This document shows positions 18,716 through 27,819 of a stretch of 64,000 bases of DNA, in pieces. A program made the translations under genes and the position numbers. The stretch is from Candidatus Rokuibacteriota bacterium (lineage in GTDB: Bacteria; Methylomirabilota; Methylomirabilia; Rokubacteriales; CSP1-6). Positions within the stretch are counted from its first letter, which is position 1. The number at the start of each line of letters is the position of its first letter. The stretch is from NCBI GenBank assembly GCA_016866775.1, contig VGLJ01000001.1, positions 1 to 64,000 on the forward strand, given 5' to 3'. The notes beneath the pieces were generated by a model that saw only the letters and a list, made by a program, of their open reading frames with translations, did not search any database and was not told where the DNA came from.

Positions 18716-20351
18716 GAAGCTCACGGTCCTCAACCCGCTCGGCTACCCGCCGAAGATCACGCGGAAGGCGCTGGCGCCGCGGCTGTCGACGCTCGAAGGC
18801 AAGACGGTGTATCTCGTCGACTGCCGCTTCGACGACTCCGACCTGTTCTTGAAGCAGATGCAGGCGTGGCTCGCCGAGCACATGCCCGGCGTGAAGACCG
18901 TCTTCAAACCGATCTCGAGCGTCTACCTGCAGGACGATCCGACCACGTGGGAGGAGATCAAGGCGCGCGGCCACGCCGCGATCCTCGGCGTCGGCCACTG
19001 AAGCACCTGCGCGCCGGCGGTCGCCGCGCACGCGATGACGATCGAAGCGAAGTACGGCGTCCCCACCATCGCCATGCACACCGACAAGTTCGACAAGGTG
19101 GCGCGCTCGGTGGCGACGGTCAACGGGATGCCCGGCCTGCGGCAGGTCTTCGTGCCGCAGCCGATCATGGGCAAGACGGCGCAGCAGCTCCGCGCGTACG
19201 TCGACGGGGTCGATCCGATCACCGGGCGGCCGGTGATGCAGGAAGTGATCGAGGGTCTCACACAGCCGATCGACGAGCGCGAGCTCGGGGCGATCGCGTT
19301 CGATCGCTCGACGCCGCGCTCGGTGCCGGCAGACACCGCCGAGAACCTCGAGCAGGTCTTCCTCGAGAACCGCTGGACCGACATGCTCCCGATCGTGCTG
19401 CCGACGGAGGAGCGCGTCGCGAAGATGCTCGCCGCGACGAAGCGCAAGCCCGAGGAGGTCGTCGGCCGCATGCGATCGACGCACTTCCGCGAGTACTGGG
19501 AGTACACCGTCGAAAAAGTAGCGGTGAACGCGGTGATGGCGGGGGCGAGGCCCGCGTACTTTCCCGTGATCCTCGCGCTGGCGGCGACCGGCGTGACCGC
19601 GCGCGGCAGCAGCTCGAGCGCGGTGGCGGGGATGGCGGTCGTGAACGGGCCGATCCGCAACGAGATCGGGATGAGCGCCGGCCTCGGCGCGATGGGACCG
19701 TACAACCACGCCAACGCCACCATCGGCCGCGCGTACGGCCTGCTCTCGCAGAACGGCCAGGGCGGCTCCGTGCCCGGTCTGAGCTACATGGGCAATCAGG
19801 GCAACAGCTACGGCTACAACAGCGCGACGTTCGCGGAGAACGAGGAGCGCAGCCCGTGGACGCCGTTCCACACTCAGCACGGCCGCGCCGCGCAGGAGAG
19901 CGCCGTGAGCGTCTTTTCGAGCGTCCGCTCGACCGCGTTCACGCTCGGCCTGCCCGAGAAGCACTGGCGCGAGCACGTCGAGCACATGCTGCGCGGCATG
20001 GATCCGCACGGACCACCGACGTTGCTGCTCGACCCGATCGCGGCGCGGCAGTTCGTCGACCGCGGCGCGTTCACGACGAAAGAGCTCCTGATCGACTGGC
20101 TCTACGACACCGCGCGGATGCGCGCGAGCGAGTACTGGAACTACCAGCTCATCCAGAACTACATCTACCCGCGCGCCACGTTCGGCGAGGAGCCGTGGGC
20201 CTCGAAGCTCAAGGCGGAGCCCGACGAGATGATCCCGATGTTCCGGCGCGAGGACATCCACGTGGTCGTCGTGGGCGGCGAGTCGAACGGCTACTGGCGG
20301 ATGATGGGCTGCAACTACCAGAAGACGGTCTCGGTCGACGACTGGCGCTGA
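18708..20351 (+). CDS. UGSC-like family selenoprotein with in-frame UGA (Sec98, USTC motif)
   Basis: 18708-19001 and 19035-20351 share one frame: ...[44 protein letters not shown].... No other stop in 548 codons; SECIS-like hairpin just downstream; overlaps HpaB stop by 8 bp. Confidence 0.85.
18999..19030 (+). promoter_or_regulatory. Candidate bacterial SECIS element following UGA
   Basis: TGA(18999-19001)-17 nt-GGTC apical loop. Stem TGCGC-(gcc)-GGC-[GGTC]-GCC-GCGCA at 19008-19030. Confidence 0.7.
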
Positions 20352-20352
20352 G

Positions 20353-21567
20353 ATGAGCACGAGGAGATTCAGGGAGCAGCGCTGGCTCATCGACAACACG
20401 ATCCGCGCGGTCGGGATGGACTGGGACCAGCCGCGCTCGATCTACCTGTCCTCGCCGTGCGGGCCGGAAGCCAACGCCGACTTCGCGCTGATCCGGCAGC
20501 GGATCACGAAGCTCGCCGACGCCTCGCCGGTGTTCGAAGCCGTCGCGCGGCGGCGGGAAGGCAAGGCGCAGGCAGCCGAGAAGGACGGCGCGACGACGAC
20601 CGCGCGCGAGAACTACTTCATCGCCGCGGTGTGCTGGGGCGCCGCGCAGTGGCCCATCGACGAGAACGACGACCAGAATCGCTTCTACAACCCGCGCAAG
20701 CGCGAGTGCTACGCGAAGTACGCGTCGCTCGCCGACCACCGCGTGGAGCCGGCGTGGATTCCGCTGCCGACGGGTCAGTCGCTGCCGGCGTGGTTCCACG
20801 TGCCGCCGGGCTATACGGGCGGACGCATTCCGGCCGTGATCTCGCTGCCGGGCATGGACAGCTTCAAGGAGATCGGCGTCGCGATGTACGGCGACCGCTG
20901 GCTCTCGCGCGGCATCGCCGTGCTCGCGCTCGACGGCCCGGGTCAGTACGAGAGCCCGGTGCTCGACATCTACTTCAGCATGGCGGCCTGGACGCAGACG
21001 GCCACGGCCGCCGTGAACTGGCTGGCGGCGCGTCCTGAAGTCGATCCCGCGAGGATCGGGCTCAGCGGCAACAGCTTCGGCTCGTTCTTCGGCACGATCG
21101 CCGCCGCGCACGAGCCGCGCATCCGCGCGCTGTCCGTCTCCGCCGTCTGTCACGAGCCCGGCTTCCACACGATCTTCGAAGAGGCGTCGCCGACCTTCAA
21201 GGTGCGCTTCATGTACATGTCTGGGATCACCGACGAAGCCGAGTTCGACGCGCTTCGAAAGGCCATGACGTGGGAGGGTCACGCGGAACGGATCACCGCG
21301 CCGTACCTCTGCGTGGCCGGCGAGTTCCACGAGCTCTCGCCGCTCGTCCACACCGAGGCGCTGATGCGGGCGCTGCCCGGGCCGAAGCGGCTCGTCGTCT
21401 ATCAGGACTCGCGACACTCCGTCGGCAACGTGCCGGCCGCAAACCTCGGTCCCTTCCCGCCGATCCTCATGGCCGACTGGATGGCCGCCACGCTGAACGG
21501 GATACCGTTCCCGAGCGAGCGATGGCTCGTCGAGAGCACCGGCCGCATCGCCAAGACGCCGCTGTGA
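20353..21567 (+). CDS. Alpha/beta hydrolase (FrsA/DUF1100-like)
   Basis: ORF 404 aa: PAVISLPGMDSFKE, GIAVLALDGPGQYES, ARIGLSGNSFGSFFG. Confidence 0.88.
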   Translation: MSTRRFREQRWLIDNTIRAVGMDWDQPRSIYLSSPCGPEANADFALIRQRITKLADASPVFEAVARRREGKAQAAEKDGATTTARENYFIAAVCWGAAQWPIDENDDQNRFYNPRKRECYAKYASLADHRVEPAWIPLPTGQSLPAWFHVPPGYTGGRIPAVISLPGMDSFKEIGVAMYGDRWLSRGIAVLALDGPGQYESPVLDIYFSMAAWTQTATAAVNWLAARPEVDPARIGLSGNSFGSFFGTIAAAHEPRIRALSVSAVCHEPGFHTIFEEASPTFKVRFMYMSGITDEAEFDALRKAMTWEGHAERITAPYLCVAGEFHELSPLVHTEALMRALPGPKRLVVYQDSRHSVGNVPAANLGPFPPILMADWMAATLNGIPFPSERWLVESTGRIAKTPL

Positions 21568-22577
21568 CCCCGCGGTTCGGCCTCAGCCTGCCGAATCGCG
21601 GCGTGCTCTTCGGCGCGACGAGCGTCGACGAGCTGCTCGCGCTTTCCGAGCAGGCGGAAGCGTCCGGCGCGTTCGAGTCGATCTGGGCCGGCGACAGTCT
21701 GTTCGCGAAGCCGCGGCTCGAGTCGCTGGTGCTGCTCGGGGCGATCGCCGCGCGCACGCGCCGCGTGCGTCTCGGCACCTGCTGCCTCTCGACGTTTCCC
21801 CTGCGCGACCCGATCTTCCTCGCCGCGCAATGGGCCGCGCTCGATCAGGTCTCGCACGGCCGCATGGTCCTCGGCGCCTGCATCGGCGGCAGCCAGCCGC
21901 GCGAGAAGGCCGAGGCGGAGTTCGCGCCGTTCCGCGTGAAGCTGAGCGAGCGCGCGCCCCGCCTCGAAGAGGGCATGACGATCCTTCGCCGGCTCTGGAG
22001 CGAGGACCACGTCACGCACGAGGGCCGCTTCTGGCAGTTCCGCGATCTCACGCTCGAGCCGAAGCCCGTCCAGCAGCCGTGCCCGATCTGGATCGCGACG
22101 AACCCGAAGCCCGGGCTCGCCGCGCCGCACATTGCCGACCGCGCCGTTCGGAGAGTCGGCCTGATGGGCGACGGGTGGATGACGGACAACACCCCCGTCG
22201 CGACGTTCCGGCTGCGGTGGGATCTCATCCGCCAGGTCGCGCGCGAGGCCGGCCGCGCGACCGAGGGCATGGAGTCCGCCCTTCACCTGATGGTGAACCT
22301 CAACGACGATCGGCAGGCGGCGTTCGAAGAGTCGGTGAAGTTCCTCCACACGTACTACAGCCCCGCGATGACCCGCGAGTACATCGAGAGCTGGCTCGCG
22401 TACGGACCGCCGTCCGCGGTGATCGAGAAGATCCGGGCGTACGTCGAGGCCGGGTGCACGACGCCGATCCTGCGCTTCGCGTCGTGGGACCAGAAAGGGC
22501 AGATGGCGCGCGCGATCGACATGTTGGGGGGTGCGAGACGCACCCCCCAAGCCCCCCTCGCCTCCGAGCGGACGTGA
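21564..22577 (+). CDS. LLM class flavin-dependent oxidoreductase
   Basis: GTG start overlapping previous TGA (GTGA). TPRFGLSLPNRGVLFG...HGRMVLGACIGGSQPREKAEAEF. C-terminal tail lies inside repeat copy C. Confidence 0.92.
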   Translation: MTPRFGLSLPNRGVLFGATSVDELLALSEQAEASGAFESIWAGDSLFAKPRLESLVLLGAIAARTRRVRLGTCCLSTFPLRDPIFLAAQWAALDQVSHGRMVLGACIGGSQPREKAEAEFAPFRVKLSERAPRLEEGMTILRRLWSEDHVTHEGRFWQFRDLTLEPKPVQQPCPIWIATNPKPGLAAPHIADRAVRRVGLMGDGWMTDNTPVATFRLRWDLIRQVAREAGRATEGMESALHLMVNLNDDRQAAFEESVKFLHTYYSPAMTREYIESWLAYGPPSAVIEKIRAYVEAGCTTPILRFASWDQKGQMARAIDMLGGARRTPQAPLASERT

Positions 22578-22590
22578 AGTCCGCTCTCCG
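22524..22590. repeat. Two-hairpin G/C-tract element, copy C
   Basis: TTGGGGGGTGCG-AGA-CGCACCCCCCAA (perfect 12-bp arms), GCCCCCC, then CTCC-GAGCGGAC-GTGAA-GTCCGCTC-TCCG (perfect 8-bp arms). Confidence 0.85.
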
Positions 22591-22601
22591 GCGGCTGCCC
22601 C

Positions 22602-23666
22602 TTAACGGAAGTTCGGCGCCACGTGCTCGCCGAAGCGGCGCAGCGAGGCGACGACCTTCTCGTGCGCCAGGCCGCCCCAGCTCGCCTGGCACATCACGTG
22701 GCCGAGGCCGGCGTCACGAAGGGCCGCGATCTGCTCGGCGACACGCTTGGGCGTCCCGTACAGCGCGCCGGTCTCGAGCACGAAGCGCACGCCGTCCGGA
22801 TGCGAGACCGCTGGATCCATCCACGGGTTGATCGCCGCCGTGTTCACGCGGAAGTCGGCGGGGTTGTACGCCTCGCGCACGTGATGCATGTGCTGCCGGT
22901 ACGCCAGCGTCGCGGTCTGGACGTCGTCCTCGGCCTGCGCCTCGCTCTCGGCGACGTAGAGGAAGCGCCACACGGACGCCTCGCCGAGCAGACGCCGCTG
23001 CGTCGCCGCGTCGTGGCCCCCGGCCTCGAGGCCCTCGCGATAGCGCGCGAGCCGCTCCGGGATCCGCGCGTTCGGCACGCGCGACATCATCACGGGGATG
23101 CCGTCGCGCCCGCATTCCACGAGTGACTCGACGGCGATCACGCTGCGCCAGATCGGCGGATGCGGGCGCTGGACGGGTCGCGGGCGAATCGAAGGCAATC
23201 GCACCGAGAAGAACTTGCCGTCGTGGACGAACGGCTCCTCGGTCCAGGCGCGCGTGAGCACCTCGACCGCTTCTTCCATCCGCTCGCGGCTGTCGTCGCT
23301 CCGCAGGCCGAAGCCGACGTACTCGTACTCGTTGTAGCTCGACCCGCGCCCGATGCCGACGTCGAGGCGCCCGCGACTGAGGTTGTCCAGCACGGCAAGC
23401 TGGATCGCGAGGCGCACCGGATGGTGGAGCGCCATCTGGATGACGGCAAAGCCGATCCGTGCCCGCGACGTGCGCGCCGCCAGCGCGCCGGCGAACGGGA
23501 TCGGGTCGGCGTACGCGCACTCGCCGGTGAAGTTGTGCTCGGTGAGCCAGAGGTAGTCGAAGCCCATCGCCTCGGCCAGCACGCCCTGCTCGAGCTGCTG
23601 GTGGACGCAGGCGAGATCGTCTTCGGCCGACGGCGAGAGCGAGAGCGTCATCCATCCGAACTTCAT
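22602..23666 (-). CDS. LLM class flavin-dependent oxidoreductase
   Basis: ORF 354 aa: MKFGWMTLSLSPS, MGFDYLWLTEHNFTGECAYADPIPFAGALAARTSRARIGFAVIQMALHHPVRLAIQLAVLDNLSRGRLDVGIGRGSS. Confidence 0.94.
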   Translation of the reverse strand: MKFGWMTLSLSPSAEDDLACVHQQLEQGVLAEAMGFDYLWLTEHNFTGECAYADPIPFAGALAARTSRARIGFAVIQMALHHPVRLAIQLAVLDNLSRGRLDVGIGRGSSYNEYEYVGFGLRSDDSRERMEEAVEVLTRAWTEEPFVHDGKFFSVRLPSIRPRPVQRPHPPIWRSVIAVESLVECGRDGIPVMMSRVPNARIPERLARYREGLEAGGHDAATQRRLLGEASVWRFLYVAESEAQAEDDVQTATLAYRQHMHHVREAYNPADFRVNTAAINPWMDPAVSHPDGVRFVLETGALYGTPKRVAEQIAALRDAGLGHVMCQASWGGLAHEKVVASLRRFGEHVAPNFR

Positions 23667-23884
23667 GGCCCGACACTGTACCGCGTTGGCGGACGCGCCG
23701 CGATGCGCCGTGGCGCGAGACGGACCGCGCGCTGGGCGACCTGCACATCAGCAACCTGGTCGAAGATCCCGAGACCGGCCGCCTGTTCGCCGGGACGCAC
23801 GGCCACGGGATCCACGCCAGCGACGACGGCGGGCGGACGTGGCAGCGCGAGGACCGCGGCGTCGCCTTCGCGAACATCGACGCG

Positions 23885-24688
23885 ATGAGCGCGGTGCGCG
23901 CCGCCGACGGCGTGCGCCTCTACGCGGGGACCGAGCCCGCTCACCTGTTCGTGAGCCGCGACTCCGGCGAGACGTGGGAGGAGCTGCCGTCGCTCCGCGC
24001 CGTGCCGAGCGTCGAGAAGTGGATGTTCCCGGGCCCGCCGCACGTCGCGCACGTCAAGCACATCACGTTCGATCCGCGCACGGCCGACACGATCGATGCG
24101 AGCGTCGAGGTCGGCGCCGGCCTGAAGAGCACGGACGGCGGCAAGAGCTGGACGCAGATGAGCGGCTTCTTCGAGGACGTGCACCGGATGGTCCTGACCG
24201 CGTCACGCCCCGACGACGTGTTCATGGGCAACGGGATCGGGATCTATCACAGCGCGGATGCCGGCGCGACGTGGGAGCAGCTCACCGATCGCTCCGCGCG
24301 CATCGCCTATCCGGATCAGGTCATCGTGCATCCGCAGAAGCCCGACACGGTCTTCATCGCCGGCGCGATCTGCGGACCGGGCGACTGGCGGAAGACCAAG
24401 ACCGCCGACGCGCGGATCGCGCGCAGCCGCGATGCGGGCAAGCACTGGCAGTACCTCGAAGGCGGGCTCCCGTCGCACATCCACGGGAACATCGAAGGCT
24501 TCGCGCTGAACACGTGGCCGGGCGGCTCGGCCCTTTTCGCCGGCACCACGGACGGCGACGTCTTTCTGAGCCAGAACGAAGGCGAGACCTGGTCGACGAT
24601 CGCGCGGCGCATCGGCGCGATCTCCAAGGGTGGCCATCACCTCGCGCTGCCGATCGACGAGGCCGCCCTCGAGACCGCGGCCGGCTAG
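23885..24688 (+). CDS. BNR/sialidase-like beta-propeller protein, 5' end uncertain (possibly truncated)
   Basis: Repeated FVSRDSGETWEEL, LKSTDGGKSWTQM, IYHSADAGATWEQL, FLSQNEGETWSTI. The repeat-like sequence extends upstream to ~23700 without an in-frame ATG/GTG/TTG. Confidence 0.75.
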   Translation: MSAVRAADGVRLYAGTEPAHLFVSRDSGETWEELPSLRAVPSVEKWMFPGPPHVAHVKHITFDPRTADTIDASVEVGAGLKSTDGGKSWTQMSGFFEDVHRMVLTASRPDDVFMGNGIGIYHSADAGATWEQLTDRSARIAYPDQVIVHPQKPDTVFIAGAICGPGDWRKTKTADARIARSRDAGKHWQYLEGGLPSHIHGNIEGFALNTWPGGSALFAGTTDGDVFLSQNEGETWSTIARRIGAISKGGHHLALPIDEAALETAAG

Positions 24689-24700
24689 CGACCCGGAGCG

Positions 24701-24818
24701 GGTCGGCGGCGGGTGGACGCGGGGGCCCGCCGCCTTGGTGCTCAAAAAGGCGAGCCTGACGGCTCGCCTTTTCTGCGCAATCGGCTGGACGGGCCCCCGC
24801 GTCCACCCGCCGCCGACC
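24701..24818. repeat. Perfect 29-bp inverted repeat flanking an intrinsic terminator
   Basis: ggtcggcggcgggtggacgcgggggcccg (24701-24729) and its exact reverse complement (24790-24818), 60-nt spacer. Confidence 0.95.
24745..24772. terminator. Bidirectional intrinsic terminator between convergent genes
   Basis: AAAAGGCGAGCC-TGAC-GGCTCGCCTTTT, perfect 12-bp arms with A/T tails on both strands. Confidence 0.88.
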
Positions 24819-24847
24819 GGCTCCTACCCCCGGGGCCAGAGCCCCGA

Positions 24848-27166
24848 TCAGCGGAGCCGAGCGGATTCGATCAATGCGCGGACGCGCTGCGGTGTCAGCA
24901 CGGGGTCGCGGATGTCCAGGCGGCCTTCGAACGCGTCGTCCACCGCGTTCGCGATGACCGCGACCGGGGAGCACGTCGGGCCCTCGCCCGCGCCGCGCAC
25001 GCCGAGCGGGTTGTGATCGGTCGCGAAGACCAGGTGCTCGGTCACGACGTCCGGGACGTCGTCGGCGCGCGGGATCGGATAGTCCATCAACGTTCCGGTG
25101 AGCAGTTGCCCTGTGTCGTCGTAGACGACGTGCTCGCCGAGCGACACACCGAGCCCCTGCAGGAATCCGCCCATCACCTGGCCGTCCACGATCGCCGGGT
25201 GAAGCTGACGCCCGCAGTCGTGGACCATGACGTACTTCACCACCGACACCACGCCGGTTTCCGGATCGACCTCGACGACCGCGACGTGCACGCCGCTCGC
25301 CCACGTCACCGTCGGCAGCGCGTAGAAGGACGTCTCCCACAGCCCGGGGCCGCCGAGATCCACGAGCGACCGATCCCGTAACGCCGCGCGCGCGACGCGC
25401 GCGAGCGGTACCGCGCGCATCGGCGCGCCCGTCACGAACGCCTGGCCGTGCTCGATGCGCACGTCCTGCTCGTCGCACTCGAGCAATCGCGCGGCCACGC
25501 GACACGCTTTGCGCTTCACCGCGCCGGCGGCGAGCGCGACCGCGTTGCCCGTGTTCACCGCCACGCGGCTCGCGCCCGTGCCGTAGCCGTACGGCACGAG
25601 CGTGGTGTCGCCGCCGCGCACGCGGATGTCGTCGAAGCGCGCGCCGAGATACTCCGCGCACACCTGCGCGAACACCGTCTCGTGCCCCTGCCCCGACGCC
25701 GACACGCCGATCGACACCGCGACCTGGCCCTGAGCGTCGACCTTCACCGACGCCCACTCGCCCGGGCTCGGACTTCCGCCCGCCTCGACGTACGCGGCGA
25801 TGCCGACGCCGACGTGACGCCCCTGGCGACGAAGCTCCGCCTGCCGCTTGCGCCAGCCGTCGTAGTCCGCCAGCTCGAGCGCGCGGCGAAGCTCGAGCGG
25901 ATAGTCGCCGCCGTCGTAGCGAATGGGCACGCCGTCGCGATAGACGAGGTGCGGCGCGTACGGCATCTCGTCGGGCGACACGAGGTTCTTGAAGCGGACC
26001 TCAGCAGGATCCATCCCGATACGGCGCGCGAGACGATCGAGCAGCCGCTCGATGACGAAGACCGCCTCCGGCCGGCCCGCGCCGCGATACGGAGAGCTCG
26101 CCACCTTGTTCGTCATCACCGACACCGCTTCGGCGCGGAGCGCGGGGACCCGGTACTGCGACGGCAGGTGGTTGATCGTGTTGCTCGGCTCGCTGATCGA
26201 GAAGTAGTGATACGCCCCGACGTCCTTCACCATCCGCACGTCGAGCCCGAGCACGCGGCCGTCGCGCGTGGCGGCAAGCCGCGCCTCGTGCCGCTGCTCG
26301 CGCGCGTGGTGCGAGCTCTGCATGAACTCCGTGCGCGTCTGGATCCACTTCACGGGACGACGGACGTGATACGCGAGCACCGGGACGAGGACGTCTTCCG
26401 GATACACCGCGATCTTCGGGCCGAAGCCTCCGCCGGTGTCCGGAACGAGCACTCGCACGCGCTCGACGGACCAGCCGAGAGACGCCGCCACCGCGTCGCG
26501 AAGGTTGAACGGGTTCTGGTGCCCCGCCCACACGGTGAGGATCTCTGTCTCGGCGTCGAACGCCGCGCACACCGCCCGCGGCTCGATGGGCATCGACGTC
26601 ACGCGCACGTGCGCGAGCCGCTCCTCCACCACCACGTCGGCCTCGGCGAACGCCTTGTCGACGTCGCCGAACGCCGCCCGCACGCGCCCGACGACGTTGC
26701 TGTGTCCGTCGTGCACGCGCGGACCGTCGTCGCGCATCCCGACCTCCGCGTCGACGACCGCGGGCCACGGCTCGTACTCCACGGTGGCCGCCGACGCCGC
26801 GTCGACTGCGCGGGCCCGGTCCGGCGCGAGCACCGCGGCGATCGCTTCGCCGACGTGCCGCACTTCACCACGCGCGAGGACGTGCTGGGGCCGCGGGGAA
26901 TCGAGGACGACGTACGGGTTCGTCGTCTCCGCGCCACGGACGGGCAACGGCATCGCGAGCTCGGGGAGATCGCCCGCCACGAAGGCCATCACGCCGGGCA
27001 GCGCGCGGGCCGCGCTCAGGTCGACCCGGTGCACGCGCGCGCGTGCGTGAGTCGACCGCACGAGCGTGAGATGCAGGGGGTCCGGAAGCCGGATGTCGTC
27101 GACGAACCGTCCGCGCCCGACGAGGAGCCGCTCGTCCTCCTTGCGCCGCGGCGACTGGCCGATCAC
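24848..27166 (-). CDS. Xanthine dehydrogenase family molybdopterin-binding subunit
   Basis: ORF 772 aa: IRLPDPLHLTLVRSTHARARVHRVD, TGGGFGPKIAVYPEDVLVPVLA, SPYRGAGRPEAVFVIERLLDRLARRIGMDPAEVRFKN. Confidence 0.94.
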   Translation of the reverse strand: MIGQSPRRKEDERLLVGRGRFVDDIRLPDPLHLTLVRSTHARARVHRVDLSAARALPGVMAFVAGDLPELAMPLPVRGAETTNPYVVLDSPRPQHVLARGEVRHVGEAIAAVLAPDRARAVDAASAATVEYEPWPAVVDAEVGMRDDGPRVHDGHSNVVGRVRAAFGDVDKAFAEADVVVEERLAHVRVTSMPIEPRAVCAAFDAETEILTVWAGHQNPFNLRDAVAASLGWSVERVRVLVPDTGGGFGPKIAVYPEDVLVPVLAYHVRRPVKWIQTRTEFMQSSHHAREQRHEARLAATRDGRVLGLDVRMVKDVGAYHYFSISEPSNTINHLPSQYRVPALRAEAVSVMTNKVASSPYRGAGRPEAVFVIERLLDRLARRIGMDPAEVRFKNLVSPDEMPYAPHLVYRDGVPIRYDGGDYPLELRRALELADYDGWRKRQAELRRQGRHVGVGIAAYVEAGGSPSPGEWASVKVDAQGQVAVSIGVSASGQGHETVFAQVCAEYLGARFDDIRVRGGDTTLVPYGYGTGASRVAVNTGNAVALAAGAVKRKACRVAARLLECDEQDVRIEHGQAFVTGAPMRAVPLARVARAALRDRSLVDLGGPGLWETSFYALPTVTWASGVHVAVVEVDPETGVVSVVKYVMVHDCGRQLHPAIVDGQVMGGFLQGLGVSLGEHVVYDDTGQLLTGTLMDYPIPRADDVPDVVTEHLVFATDHNPLGVRGAGEGPTCSPVAVIANAVDDAFEGRLDIRDPVLTPQRVRALIESARLR

Positions 27167-27167
27167 G

Positions 27168-27809
27168 TCAGACGCCGCGGTACGGATTGCCCCAGCGGTC
27201 CTGGTAGACGACCTCGCTCAGCGGCCCGCGGCCGACCGGCCCGAACTTCCCCATCGGGTACCCGATCGGAAGGATCGCGTACGAGTGGACGCCCGGCGGC
27301 AGGCCGAGCGCGGCTTCGCTGTCTTTCTCGTAGAGCAGGTGCCGCGTCGTGAGCGTGGCCCCGAGACCGAGAGCGCGCGCCGCGAGCAGCATGTTCTGCA
27401 CGGCGGGATAAATGGATGCGCCGGACATGCGCGTCGGCGGCGCCGTCTCTTCCAGACACGCGACGATCCACACGGGCGCTTCGTGGAAGTGGTCGGTCAG
27501 GTATTCGACCGCCGCGTGCTGCCGCAGGTACTTCTCCTTCGTGACGCCGGGCGGCGGCGCGCTGTTGAGGTACCGCGGGCCGACGACTTCGTCGAACGCG
27601 CGCTTGTAGATCACCTGCACGCGCTTCTTGATCTCCTGGTCCTTGATCACGAGGAACCGCCAGCGCTGCGTGTTCGCGCCGTTCGGCGCGCTCGTGCCCG
27701 CGCGGAGGATCTTCGCGATCAGCGCGTCCGGGACCGGGTCCGGCTTGAGCCGGCGCATGGCGCGCATCGTGCCCATGATGTCGAACACGTCCGTGCTGTC
27801 GACGACCAT
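27168..27809 (-). CDS. Nitroreductase family protein
   Basis: ORF 213 aa: MGTMRAMRRLKPDPVPDALIAKILRAGTSAPNGANTQRWRFLVIKD. Confidence 0.92.
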   Translation of the reverse strand: MVVDSTDVFDIMGTMRAMRRLKPDPVPDALIAKILRAGTSAPNGANTQRWRFLVIKDQEIKKRVQVIYKRAFDEVVGPRYLNSAPPPGVTKEKYLRQHAAVEYLTDHFHEAPVWIVACLEETAPPTRMSGASIYPAVQNMLLAARALGLGATLTTRHLLYEKDSEAALGLPPGVHSYAILPIGYPMGKFGPVGRGPLSEVVYQDRWGNPYRGV

Positions 27810-27819
27810 ACCGGGCCTC

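Noticed and set aside
24848-27166. Aerobic CO dehydrogenase large subunit (CoxL)
   Set aside because: Has a PYRGAGR-type loop and lacks the AYRCSFR motif of form I CoxL; better called a generic XDH-family subunit.
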